Shown: positions 1 to 6,799, numbered from the stretch's first letter. The stretch is 8,460 nucleotides of DNA from Oscillospiraceae bacterium (GCA_009785015.1 WQXD01000159.1:1-8460); one strand, 5' to 3'. The notes: generated by a model from the letters alone, not told the origin. A program made the numbers and translations.

Positions 1-58
1 CTTTGATTATTTAAAATATATTTTATTTATGTTTATTGAATAGGGTTTAGATTCGACC

Positions 59-148
59 GCCCCTCCGCATAAGGAGAATGTAGCTGCGTATTTTGGCTGT
101 ATTTTTGTTATCCGGGCGAAGGAGTTGCCGAGGATAGATGGGAGGGGC
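59..148 (+). ncRNA. Candidate structured RNA with three-way junction
   Basis: An 8-base-pair closing stem (GCCCCTCC at 59-66 with GGAGGGGC at 141-148) encloses two further helices. One is 78-84 with 96-102, seven pairs including two G-U. The other is TATCC 109-113 with GGATA 132-136, continued by GGC 115-117 with GCC 127-129. A GC-rich closing stem in AT-rich surroundings and a nested two-arm interior resemble a riboswitch or small structured RNA. I could not match it to a riboswitch class known to me. The strand is uncertain, because the DNA inverted repeats are symmetric and no clear promoter is visible in the 58 bases to the left. It could also lie in the 3' region of the minus-strand phosphatase transcript. 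Confidence 0.35.
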
Positions 149-160
149 TAGTCATTATAT

Positions 161-178
161 AAAACGGTTTAACCTGTT
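161..178 (-). terminator. Weak possible terminator of the phosphatase gene
   Basis: Read on the minus strand, a short imperfect hairpin (AAC plus GGT pairing with ACC plus GTT, with a one-base bulge) is followed by TTTTATAT. It lies 16 bases past the phosphatase stop codon. The stem is short and AT-rich, so this is only a candidate. Confidence 0.3.
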
Positions 179-194
179 ATGCAAATTTATATAA

Positions 195-1958
195 TTACGG
201 TATCATATCAAGAACGATTTGCGGGACATAGAATTTTCCGCTCTGGTTCACGATGACGCTGTCAATTATATATATATCATCGTCAAGTATGACGTAATTT
301 TTATTTTCGAGTATGACGAGAACCGCAGCGCCTTTTGTGACGGTCATTCTGCCGCTTGACGGGATTTCAACGTCAATTTCAACAAACGCACCTTTGGCTT
401 TGAAAGCGGTTTCGGCATCGTTATATAGCAGTTTCGTTACTGCGGACAGGCTTATTTCCCACACTCCGGCGCATATTTTTGCTATATCCGTGTTGTCTAT
501 CGTGCCTGTAATGCAAAGGTCATCCGGCAGGTATGTATAGAGATTTACTTCTTCTCCGGTATGCCCCGTAGTAGTCCAGCCGAGATAAGCGCGCTTTGAA
601 ATCATCGGGCCTACCGTGTAGTTCATGCTGCCGTTGGGAGTTGCCATTATCGCTGTAATTTCTTCTTCGGTCAAATCGTCCATGCCGTAATAATCTTTCA
701 TAGCTTTAACTATAATAGCGCGTTCTTCTTTGAATTTTGCCGTTATTTCTTTGATTTCTGCTGCAGTCAGTTTTTCTTCTTCGTCCGCGTCGTCGTCAAT
801 GTCATTTAAAGCTTTCATGGCGTTGAGAGCGTTTATGCGGTCCGCTCCGAACTTGAACGCCACGCCTTCGCCTGTGAGCTTTGCTTTTTTCAGCGGGGCG
901 ATAAATTTCCCGACGGGGTCCTTTGAATAGCTTGCGTCGGTGTCATAGTTTCCTATGGTAATGCCGCCGTTGCCGTGGTCGGTCATAATTAAGAGCATAG
1001 TATCCTGATTTGCTTTTGCGTAATCAAGTGCGACTTTGACCGCTTCATCAAACGCGAGTATGTCCGAGATAAGACCTATCGGGTCGTTTGCATGAGCCGT
1101 CCAGTCAACTTTCGAGCCCTCGACCATCAGGAAGAATCCGTTTTCGTTTTGCGATAAAAGCTCTATTGCTTTGGCGGTCATTTCTGCGAGCGACGGTTCG
1201 TCGGCAGCGTTTTCTGCTCTGTCAAAATCATAAGCCATAGCGTCGTCGGCGAACATTCCCCAGAGTTTACCCTCAGTCACTTCGTTCATTTCGTTTCTTG
1301 TAGTCACGTAATTATAGTCCAGCATTTTTATTTCGTTTATGATATTTTCGTTGTCTTTGCGGTATGGCAGTCCGAGATACATAGAGCCGCCGCCCAGCAC
1401 AACGTCAAGACCGTTATATGCTTGCTGCTCTCCGATAATATCATATCTGCTTCTGTCATTGTAATGCGAAGTGTATGCCGCAGGGGTAGCGTGCTGAACA
1501 TTGCATGTAACGACAATACCTGTTGATTTGCCGATAAGCTGCGCGGCTTCTATAATTGTTGCAACCGGGGTTGATTCGGGGGTCATGCCTACAAATTTGT
1601 CAAAAGTTTTTATTCCGCTTGCCATAGCTGTCGCGGCAGGAGCGGAATCTACAATCGCACCGATTGTTTTTCCGTCTGACCAGTATGTACGTACAAGTCC
1701 GCTTGCGAGTTCGTCCATTGCGAGTGTGACGCTTGTGTCGATATTTCCGGTTTTCGCGTCGTATGATTTATACCATCTTGATAATGCCACTCCGTCAATG
1801 CTCATTCCGTCGGGTATCATGACTATGATATTTTTGATTTGCGCGTTCGGGAGTTTAGCCTCGTTCACATTGATTGCGAATATATTCGTTGCTGATGTAA
1901 TAACCATTACAAGCATAAATATAAACGCTAAAATTCTTATTTTGAACTTTCTCTGCAT
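195..1958 (-). CDS. Secreted alkaline phosphatase
   Basis: This is a 587-residue alkaline phosphatase of the PhoA superfamily, which hydrolyses phosphate monoesters outside the membrane with a two-zinc, one-magnesium site. Residues 1-28 form a signal peptide with a basic start, a long hydrophobic core and a probable cleavage after IFA; there is no lipobox cysteine. The active-site set is complete: D50 in MIPDGM, nucleophile S105 in VDSAPAATA, H156 and T158 in HATPAA, E280, D285 and H289 in VEGSKVDWTAHAND, D327 and H328 in TDHGNGG, and H466 in GHTGEE. The TDHGNGG motif departs from the usual ADHETGG but keeps both metal ligands. An acidic helical insertion lies at about 385-435. The last 70 residues, ending FYVPQIVLDMIP, look like a small beta-rich tail of the kind seen on exported Firmicutes proteins. 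AGGAGG lies five bases before the ATG. The gene stands alone and is divergent from the next group. The family call is secure; the preferred substrate is not known. Confidence 0.95.
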   Translation of the reverse strand: MQRKFKIRILAFIFMLVMVITSATNIFAINVNEAKLPNAQIKNIIVMIPDGMSIDGVALSRWYKSYDAKTGNIDTSVTLAMDELASGLVRTYWSDGKTIGAIVDSAPAATAMASGIKTFDKFVGMTPESTPVATIIEAAQLIGKSTGIVVTCNVQHATPAAYTSHYNDRSRYDIIGEQQAYNGLDVVLGGGSMYLGLPYRKDNENIINEIKMLDYNYVTTRNEMNEVTEGKLWGMFADDAMAYDFDRAENAADEPSLAEMTAKAIELLSQNENGFFLMVEGSKVDWTAHANDPIGLISDILAFDEAVKVALDYAKANQDTMLLIMTDHGNGGITIGNYDTDASYSKDPVGKFIAPLKKAKLTGEGVAFKFGADRINALNAMKALNDIDDDADEEEKLTAAEIKEITAKFKEERAIIVKAMKDYYGMDDLTEEEITAIMATPNGSMNYTVGPMISKRAYLGWTTTGHTGEEVNLYTYLPDDLCITGTIDNTDIAKICAGVWEISLSAVTKLLYNDAETAFKAKGAFVEIDVEIPSSGRMTVTKGAAVLVILENKNYVILDDDIYIIDSVIVNQSGKFYVPQIVLDMIP

Positions 1959-2010
1959 AATTTCCTCCTAAAATATTTTTATACTCTTCGGATATATAAT
2001 ATCATTTATG

Positions 2011-2040
2011 ATTGTAAAGTTGCTACCATTTTTTTGTAAA
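2011..2040 (-). promoter_or_regulatory. Promoter of the alkaline phosphatase gene
   Basis: On the minus strand TTTACA (2035-2040) and TACAAT (2011-2016) are separated by 18 bases, matching a sigma-A promoter. It lies about 50 bases before the phosphatase start. I saw no evident direct repeat that would suggest a phosphate-response operator. Confidence 0.6.
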
Positions 2041-2112
2041 ATGCACGTAATATTTTTTTTAGAAATCGCCGGACCGATATTTGAATTCCTATAAAGCCAT
2101 CGAAAAAAACAC

Positions 2113-2142
2113 TTGACAAAATAGCCGTTTGCGCGTTACAAT
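2113..2142 (+). promoter_or_regulatory. Sigma-A promoter of the plus-strand group
   Basis: A perfect -35 box TTGACA (2113-2118) and a -10 box TACAAT (2137-2142) are 18 bases apart, 29 bases before the shortened glycohydrolase gene. It is divergent from the phosphatase promoter, with about 70 bases between the two -35 boxes. Its quality shows that the shortened gene is likely still transcribed. Confidence 0.8.
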
Positions 2143-2171
2143 GTTTATATAAATTTCAAACGGGAGGTTTG

Positions 2172-2648
2172 ATGATGGTTATGAGAAAAAAATTAGGCGG
2201 AATAATCGGGTTGTGCGTTGCCGACGCGCTGATGCGGATTTTGCCGCTTGCGTTTTATCTTTGTTCGTCATACGGAGCTAATTTTACGGGCAATGATGAG
2301 GCTTACAAAATCATCCATAATGTTTCATCGCTGACCCACGCGCACCAAAGGAGCCATATCGCCTGCGGAGTGTATCTCGCAATCGCCGCAAGTTTATTCG
2401 ACGCGCCTGACTTAAAAAGCGGAGGATATGTCGTGGACACGCTGGAAGCGGCTCTCTGGTGCCTGTTGAACACCGACAGCTACGAAAGTTGCGTCTTAAA
2501 GGCCGTAAACTTAGGCGAAGACACAGACACGGTTGCCGCCGTCGCCGGAGGGCTTGCGGGAATATACTATGGATATGAGGCCATACCGCAAAAATGGACG
2601 AATCAAATAGCGCGGCTCGATTATATAAAAGAACTATGTGAAATGTAA
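2172..2648 (+). CDS. Shortened ADP-ribosylglycohydrolase family protein
   Basis: The 158-residue product matches ADP-ribosylglycohydrolases (DraG/ARH), which remove ADP-ribose from proteins or small molecules at a two-magnesium site. Residues 5-20 carry the family's N-terminal start (KLGGIIGLCVADAL), but residue 21 jumps to MRILPLAFYL, normally more than 100 residues further on. The stretch with the metal-binding DDT motif is therefore absent. A second block of some 50 residues seems missing near residues 78-84, before GGYVVDTLEAALW. The C-terminal half keeps SSLTHAH (52-58) and the metal motif GEDTDT (115-120). Family members are usually about 250-330 residues. Both apparent losses keep the frame, and promoter and GGGAGG binding site are intact, so this may be a repurposed or recently decayed gene; catalysis is doubtful. 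ATG 2172, ATG 2175 (best spacing) and TTG 2169 are all possible starts. The sizes of the missing blocks come from memory of the family. Confidence 0.8.
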   Translation: MMVMRKKLGGIIGLCVADALMRILPLAFYLCSSYGANFTGNDEAYKIIHNVSSLTHAHQRSHIACGVYLAIAASLFDAPDLKSGGYVVDTLEAALWCLLNTDSYESCVLKAVNLGEDTDTVAAVAGGLAGIYYGYEAIPQKWTNQIARLDYIKELCEM

Positions 2649-2675
2649 AAAGTTTAGTTTTTCCACGCTTGAAGA

Positions 2676-2702
2676 TTGACATAAAAACATCGTGTTTATG
2701 TT
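2676..2702 (+). promoter_or_regulatory. Possible weak promoter before the methyltransferase
   Basis: TTGACA (2676-2681) is a perfect -35 box, but the best -10 candidate, TATGTT (2697-2702), is only 15 bases away and imperfect. It lies in the 72-base gap before the methyltransferase and could give that gene separate expression. Confidence 0.3.
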
Positions 2703-2720
2703 TGTTTCGGGAGGTTCGTT

Positions 2721-3719
2721 ATGTATAACTTTTTCAAATGCCCTGACTGCAAAAAAGCTATGACGCTTCCGTTATGTTCCTGTAGATATGAAATTTCATG
2801 TGACGGCAGAGTATATAAACTTACCGACGATCCATATATAATCAACGATGGATTCACAGACATAAAGTATATCGGCTTTGAAGAAATAGGCGAATATTAT
2901 TCAAACGCGGCTTTTTTCAATAAAACGGTTATCGATAAAAAATGCCGGAATATCGCGAAAATAACCGGCACAGGAATTTTACTCGACCTTGCGTGCGGTG
3001 ACGGATTATATACCGTTCCGCTTCTCAAGCGCGGCGTGAATATTATAGCTATGGATATATCGGACAAAATGCTCTCGCTGTTATATAAGCGCGCTGAAAG
3101 CGCGGAAGCCGATATATCAAGTCTTGTTGTTTGCCGGGCGAATGCGCTTGATATTCCGCTCGTTGACGGTTCCGTAGACGCCGTAATGGCAAACAGTCTG
3201 CTGCATTTGATTTCAAAGCCTGAAAAAGTAATCAATGAAATTTATCGCGTATTAAAAAAAGGCGGTAAATATATAACGATTGAAGATAAACCGGACGCAG
3301 ATATTTTTAACGGTCAAATTTTAAACGAACAAGAAAACATTGAAAATAAAAAATATTGCGAAATGGTCGGATATGTTCAAAACAAATATTTTCAAATATT
3401 AAAAGAAGAATACGGTATATCAGATACCAAACACGGTTGGTTATTTAACCAAAAAAAAATATGCGGTGAGATATTTAAGGAAAAAGATATATATATGATA
3501 CCGATGGGTTATAAGACAGAAAATATATTTAAGGATTCGTTTTTATATAGAATGAGCGGCAAGGGTTATTCGTACCAGTCAGCGGTCCCGCCGGATATTC
3601 ATAAAAATGTATTCGAGCGCATAATGATTGATTTTACAGAAATATACGGTGATAATGCGACGAATACCGTTTATACAGAGTACGAATCCGATGTGGAAAT
3701 TGCCGTATATATAAAATAA
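2721..3719 (+). CDS. Zinc-finger class I SAM-dependent methyltransferase
   Basis: This 332-residue protein is a soluble S-adenosylmethionine-dependent methyltransferase. Residues 7-21 hold a small zinc-finger-like cluster (C7, C10, C19, C21, with C27 nearby), placed as in RlmA-type rRNA methyltransferases. The Rossmann core follows: motif I DLACGDG at 89-95, the acidic D112 after strand 2 that holds the ribose, DIPLVDGSVDAV at 144-155 as the Methyltransf_11 hallmark, and LKKGGKY at 178-184 before strand 5. The last 130 residues are specific to this protein and may form the substrate lid. CGGGAGG lies six bases before the ATG. It sits between the shortened glycohydrolase gene and a radical SAM gene, 46 bases before the latter, so a shared transcript is plausible. 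The substrate cannot be read from the sequence; RNA and small molecules are both possible, and RlmA identity is not claimed because motifs outside the finger differ. Confidence 0.88.
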   Translation: MYNFFKCPDCKKAMTLPLCSCRYEISCDGRVYKLTDDPYIINDGFTDIKYIGFEEIGEYYSNAAFFNKTVIDKKCRNIAKITGTGILLDLACGDGLYTVPLLKRGVNIIAMDISDKMLSLLYKRAESAEADISSLVVCRANALDIPLVDGSVDAVMANSLLHLISKPEKVINEIYRVLKKGGKYITIEDKPDADIFNGQILNEQENIENKKYCEMVGYVQNKYFQILKEEYGISDTKHGWLFNQKKICGEIFKEKDIYMIPMGYKTENIFKDSFLYRMSGKGYSYQSAVPPDIHKNVFERIMIDFTEIYGDNATNTVYTEYESDVEIAVYIK

Positions 3720-3724
3720 AACTA

Positions 3725-3750
3725 CCCGCGGCGGATAGGGCGGGGATTTT
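3725..3750 (+). terminator. Weak terminator or attenuator hairpin
   Basis: CCCGC (3725-3729) can pair with GCGGG (3740-3744) around a ten-base loop, followed by GATTTTTATC. It lies just after the methyltransferase stop. With only five pairs it would at most reduce transcription into the radical SAM gene. Confidence 0.35.
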
Positions 3751-3765
3751 TATCTTATAAAAAGC

Positions 3766-5328
3766 ATGACAGATTTCAGTGATAAAGAGGTGAAATACTT
3801 TTTGATTACATTTATAGATTTATCGATTATGTTTCCGGGAGTACACTCCAATTACATACCGTATACTTTGGGAATTTTAAGGTGCGCCCAGACGGTTAAA
3901 GAAGCAGGTTATCATGTCGGGCTTATTCAAAGACCGTTATATAAGGATGAAAAGAACTGGATAAACGAACTTTCAATACAAATTGCCAACAGTAATTCCG
4001 AAATTATTTGTTTTGCTTCCCGCTGTGATTATTATCCTCATTTATTAAATCTGATTAAATCAATAAAAAAAATACGCGGCAATATAATTATCATAGTAGG
4101 AGGTATTCAGGCTTCGCTCACGGACATATCGACAATGGAATATTGTCCGGAAATTGATTTTATCATACGCGGAGAGGGCGAATCGGCACTGCCCCGGTTA
4201 ATTCGCTTGTTAATTGATGATATAAAATATATTGATATACCCGGCGTCACATACAGGAACAATGAAAAAATTGTCAGGGATCCTGATATAGAAGAAATAA
4301 ACAATATAGATTATCTGCTGGATTTGGACATAATCGATTATGCGGACGATTTGAACTGCGATTGTCTTTATGTCGAGGCAGGAAGGGGATGCACTTATAA
4401 TTGCCAGTTTTGTTGCACTAAAACATTATGGAAAAGAAAATACCGTTTATGTCCGCCGGATAAAGTATATCAAAATATGCGGTTGCTTTATAAGCGTTTT
4501 GGTATAAAACATTTTAAGTTTATTCATGACAATTTTTTATCAGGCGGGGATTTTTATTTATTTTTAAATGATTTCAAAAATACCGACGGGTTTACATGGG
4601 GGGGCAGCGCAAGAATTGATGCGCTGACAAATGAAAACATTAAGTTATTGGCGGAAAAAGGGTGTAAACAGATTTATTGCGGAATAGAAAGCGGTTCGTT
4701 AAGAATGCAAAAAATTTACCGCAAAAATCTTGATTTAAGCGTAATCCCGGCAATCATGAACGCTCTTGAAAAGAACGGCGTGTCCTGTACATTTTCATTT
4801 ATAATAGGACATCCCGAAGAGTCATATGAAGATTTAAACGATACGCTGACTTTAGCCGTCGAATGTAAAAAACATTACGCTTGTGATGAAATTCAAATAC
4901 ATAAATTAGTGCCGCACGCGGGGAGTAAATTATTTGATTTGTACAGTAAAAGTTTAGTATTCGACAATAATATTTCCGATATGTCGGACATTTCACCGGA
5001 ATCATTTAATTTGGCAGACTTTGATGCCGGAAAAGAACTGTTCTCTTCTTTTTATAGTTTCAATAATCTCAATCCGGATAATTATAGGATTGTAAACCGC
5101 GCAAATGATATTTCAAATTTTATAAACGCTTATTCTAACGTAATTGCCTGTATATCTAAAGTTTGCGGCATGGAGATTATTGATGTGATGAACATATTTT
5201 TAGAAACAAAAAATGAAACTGCTTTACTTGCCGCTTTAATAAAATTATCGTTGGAATATAACGGGCTTGATTACAGAGAGATGAAAGAACAATTATCGGG
5301 TGCAGATTTCTTTTATGGCAACACATAA
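3766..5328 (+). CDS. B12-binding-domain radical SAM protein
   Basis: This protein (520 residues from ATG 3766, 508 from TTG 3802) has the layout of cobalamin-type radical SAM enzymes. Residues 13-160 form a Rossmann-like domain with VGGIQASL (111-118) and DFIIRGEGE (131-139), typical of B12-binding domains, although the DxHxxG ligand motif is absent. The radical SAM core starts at GRGC, with C209, C213 and C216 as the CxxxCxxC ligands of the 4Fe-4S cluster. FKFIHDNF (250-257), SARIDAL (281-287) and YCGIESGS (304-311) follow along the barrel. About 120 residues after the barrel are unassigned. Such enzymes use SAM to start radical chemistry, and many methylate unactivated carbons or rearrange peptides and metabolites. 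The gene follows a methyltransferase and converges on a 79-residue gene, which fits a modification locus. It is markedly AT-rich compared with the parAB genes. Fold and cofactor class are secure; reaction and substrate are unknown. Confidence 0.9.
   Translation: MTDFSDKEVKYFLITFIDLSIMFPGVHSNYIPYTLGILRCAQTVKEAGYHVGLIQRPLYKDEKNWINELSIQIANSNSEIICFASRCDYYPHLLNLIKSIKKIRGNIIIIVGGIQASLTDISTMEYCPEIDFIIRGEGESALPRLIRLLIDDIKYIDIPGVTYRNNEKIVRDPDIEEINNIDYLLDLDIIDYADDLNCDCLYVEAGRGCTYNCQFCCTKTLWKRKYRLCPPDKVYQNMRLLYKRFGIKHFKFIHDNFLSGGDFYLFLNDFKNTDGFTWGGSARIDALTNENIKLLAEKGCKQIYCGIESGSLRMQKIYRKNLDLSVIPAIMNALEKNGVSCTFSFIIGHPEESYEDLNDTLTLAVECKKHYACDEIQIHKLVPHAGSKLFDLYSKSLVFDNNISDMSDISPESFNLADFDAGKELFSSFYSFNNLNPDNYRIVNRANDISNFINAYSNVIACISKVCGMEIIDVMNIFLETKNETALLAALIKLSLEYNGLDYREMKEQLSGADFFYGNT
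3784..3804 (+). promoter_or_regulatory. Ribosome binding site pointing to a TTG start
   Basis: AAAGAGGTGA is the only good Shine-Dalgarno match near the 5' end of the radical SAM gene. It lies inside the longest reading frame and is correctly spaced (about nine bases) for TTG at 3802, giving a protein that starts MITFIDL. ATG 3766 has no recognisable binding site at normal distance. GTG 3790 would give a family-like start MKYFLITF, but overlaps the binding site. Confidence 0.5.
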
Positions 5329-5339
5329 ATATAAACGGA

Positions 5340-5364
5340 AACGACGCCTTTATCGGGCGTCGTT
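5340..5364. terminator. Bidirectional terminator hairpin between convergent genes
   Basis: AACGACGCC (5340-5348) pairs perfectly with GGCGTCGTT (5356-5364) around a seven-base loop. It lies between the stops of the radical SAM gene and the convergent 79-residue gene. Neither side has a long T run; the minus side (TTCCGTTTATATTTA) is the more T-rich. Confidence 0.65.
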
Positions 5365-5394
5365 CGCGGGTTGAATCCAAATTAATTGTGTAAG

Positions 5395-5634
5395 TCAACA
5401 GAACTTCCCTTTTAATTCCGGCAAAGCCGTCAGCTGCGCCGGCGTCAGTTTGTTTTTGTCAATCAGTCCCTTGCTGATCAATATGGTCACTTCATTCGGC
5501 TCAAGCCCGTTAAGTAAAGCCGGACCTTTTAGAGTCAGATTATCGGGTTTTACGTCTAATGCCTTTGCGATTTGTTCTACCGTTGCCGAGCCGCCTCCCG
5601 GCAGGGGTACCTTCTTATCAATCGGTAATGCCAT
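5395..5634 (-). CDS. Small protein of 79 residues with C-terminal cysteine
   Basis: I do not recognise this family. The protein begins MALPIDKKVPLPGGGSATVE, has no hydrophobic export signal, and looks like short helices joined by Pro/Gly turns (VEQIAKALDV at 19-28, EPNEVTILISKGLI at 45-58, TPAQLTALPEL at 64-74). Its single cysteine is the last residue, in LKGKFC. The gene is real by context: it has a consensus promoter (5684-5712) and a GGAGG ten bases before the ATG. It converges on the radical SAM gene across a shared hairpin, so the two are not one transcript. A helical N-terminal part with a short cysteine-ended tail would fit a modified-peptide precursor, but the sequence shows no classical double-glycine cleavage leader or cysteine-rich core. 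A small DNA- or protein-binding module is equally possible. Confidence 0.75.
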   Translation of the reverse strand: MALPIDKKVPLPGGGSATVEQIAKALDVKPDNLTLKGPALLNGLEPNEVTILISKGLIDKNKLTPAQLTALPELKGKFC

Positions 5635-5683
5635 TTTTTATCTTCCTCCGTTCATTTTATATGTTTTATATGGTTTGGTATAC

Positions 5684-5712
5684 ATTATAACATTTTCGGC
5701 CGCAGAATACAA
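5684..5712 (-). promoter_or_regulatory. Promoter of the 79-residue gene
   Basis: On the minus strand TTGTAT (5707-5712) and a perfect TATAAT (5684-5689) are exactly 17 bases apart, 50 bases before the start codon. Upstream of it lies an A/T-tract region (5713-5754) with two copies of ACTTTTT, which could act as an UP element for this and the divergent promoter. Confidence 0.8.
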
Positions 5713-5754
5713 CACTTTTTAAAAAAACTTTTTGAAATTTTTATAGAAATAATA

Positions 5755-5789
5755 TTGAAATATGTTGTATAACTATGATATGATATAAT
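5755..5789 (+). promoter_or_regulatory. Extended -10 promoter of the zinc-ribbon gene
   Basis: A perfect TATAAT (5784-5789) is preceded by TG one base away (TGATATAAT), an extended -10 promoter that needs little -35 contact. An alternative reading is TTGAAA (5755-5760), 18 bases, TATGAT (5779-5784). Either would start RNA about 130 bases before the zinc-ribbon gene. Confidence 0.6.
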
Positions 5790-5815
5790 TGATATAGTAA
5801 AATAGCGAAGATGCA

Positions 5816-5884
5816 GTGCGAATATTTTGCCGTCGAAAGTTTGGCACAGATAACCGAAAAATCGTTAGCTGCGGACGATTTCGG
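5816..5884 (+). promoter_or_regulatory. Structured 5' leader of the zinc-ribbon gene
   Basis: The roughly 130-base untranslated leader can form two hairpins. TGCC 5828-5831 pairs with GGCA 5843-5846 around a loop containing CGAAAGTTT. A stronger ten-pair stem joins CCGAAA plus TCGT (5854-5859, 5862-5865) to ACGA plus TTTCGG (5875-5884), with a two-base AA bulge and a nine-base loop. No T run follows, so it is not a simple terminator. It may control translation or RNA stability. I could not match it to a known riboswitch. CGGAGGG at 5915-5921 is the ribosome binding site. Confidence 0.4.
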
Positions 5885-5928
5885 GAATTTACCATCGTAG
5901 CGAGTTTATATTAACGGAGGGCAATAAT

Positions 5929-6651
5929 ATGGATATAAACCAATTAAAATCCGCCGAATGGACGTGCGCCGCATGTGGAGAAACCGGTAACACCGGCAAA
6001 TTCTGCACCGAATGCGCCAAACCGAAACCAAAGCCGGAATGGGCCTGCGCCTGCGGCGGCAGAGGAAACACCGATTTTTATTGCCTCAAATGCGGCAGCT
6101 CGGTATCTGAAAGCAAGCTGGAGTTAAACGAATCACGCAACGGAAAGTATTATTTAAGCGACGATATGCGTTACAACTTTCTTGAAAATGAGGACAAAAA
6201 AACGGTGATGTCCACCGTCGAAAAGACACTGCTTCCCAATCAAAGAGCTTATCCGCGGTTCAGAGTTGGAAACATAGCTTTTGTTGAAATCAGCACAAGT
6301 GCCCCTCAGCTTACGGATAGCTCCGGTTCCCGGAAATATGCCGGCGTCATTCTCGGCGACGAACCTCGTTTGGTCAGTATGCCTAACAAAGAACTATTTA
6401 CCCATTTTGCGAAAATAGTCCGGGCTGACCCTGGCATAATGGAACCAAGCCGACGAATCAGAGCGGCGTTGATTTTAGCCACCGGAGATGAAAGCCGTGG
6501 CAGAGATAAAGATGCTGAACCTACATGGACGGACGAAAACGGCGTGCTTATTATAAAATACCGTGTTTTAAGGGGCGGAATGCTGTTGTGGACGGAGGCG
6601 CGTATGCTTATTGTCGACGAAAATCAAGATTTTACCATAGAAAAGGTATAA
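5929..6651 (+). CDS. Double zinc-ribbon protein of unknown function
   Basis: The first 60 residues of this 240-residue cytosolic protein hold two tandem zinc ribbons, W-x-C-x2-C with C-x2-C (C13, C16, C26, C29) and W-x-C-x-C with C-x2-C (C40, C42, C52, C55), separated by a KPKPKP linker. Such WxC-type ribbons with GNTGKFC and ECxKP signatures commonly end larger bacterial proteins, for example SPFH-domain or virion-core-like proteins; here they stand at the N-terminus. Residues 65-240 form a mixed alpha/beta domain that I do not recognise, with no transmembrane segment and no obvious catalytic motif. The sequence reads as intact. It has its own promoter and a long structured leader, a GGAGG eight bases before the ATG, and a hairpin after the stop. 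Its leader shares motifs with that of parA, so the gene may belong to the same mobile element. Confidence 0.8.
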   Translation: MDINQLKSAEWTCAACGETGNTGKFCTECAKPKPKPEWACACGGRGNTDFYCLKCGSSVSESKLELNESRNGKYYLSDDMRYNFLENEDKKTVMSTVEKTLLPNQRAYPRFRVGNIAFVEISTSAPQLTDSSGSRKYAGVILGDEPRLVSMPNKELFTHFAKIVRADPGIMEPSRRIRAALILATGDESRGRDKDAEPTWTDENGVLIIKYRVLRGGMLLWTEARMLIVDENQDFTIEKV

Positions 6652-6701
6652 TATGGGTTGCTTTTCTCTAAAAAAATGCGTCAGGCAAAAAAGACAAGCG
6701 A

Positions 6702-6730
6702 CCGGGATTTCTCCCGGCCACCCGCCTTTT
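6702..6730 (+). terminator. Terminator-like hairpin after the zinc-ribbon gene
   Basis: CCGGGA (6702-6707) pairs with TCCCGG (6712-6717) around TTTC. A CTTTTG stretch follows about eight bases later, and on the other strand TCGCTTGTCTTTTTT follows, so it could end transcription from either side. Confidence 0.5.
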
Positions 6731-6799
6731 GATTGTTTGTCACGAGTGCCGCCGCCAAACGGTTACCGCAAAGCCGCCTTTGAAGTAGCAGACGTTTGT

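Noticed and set aside
59..148. Lysine, glycine or TPP riboswitch
   Set aside because: Some short pieces such as GCGAAGGAG and GCCGAGG look alike, but the conserved core blocks do not occur in the required order.
1501..1971. 156-residue plus-strand open frame
   Set aside because: It lies antisense to the 5' part of the phosphatase gene, whose active-site motifs and signal peptide prove the minus strand; it has no recognisable domain.
2311..2682. 123-residue minus-strand open frame
   Set aside because: It is antisense to the glycohydrolase gene with low-complexity arginine-rich sequence and no family features.
5713..5754. Short A/T-rich direct repeats (ACTTTTT twice)
   Set aside because: Too short and simple to be iterons or a CRISPR; explained as an A-tract region between divergent promoters.
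5816..5884. Possible c-di-GMP (GEMM) riboswitch
   Set aside because: A GAAA-containing loop and paired arms resemble it loosely, but the conserved GACGCAAAGC-type core is absent.
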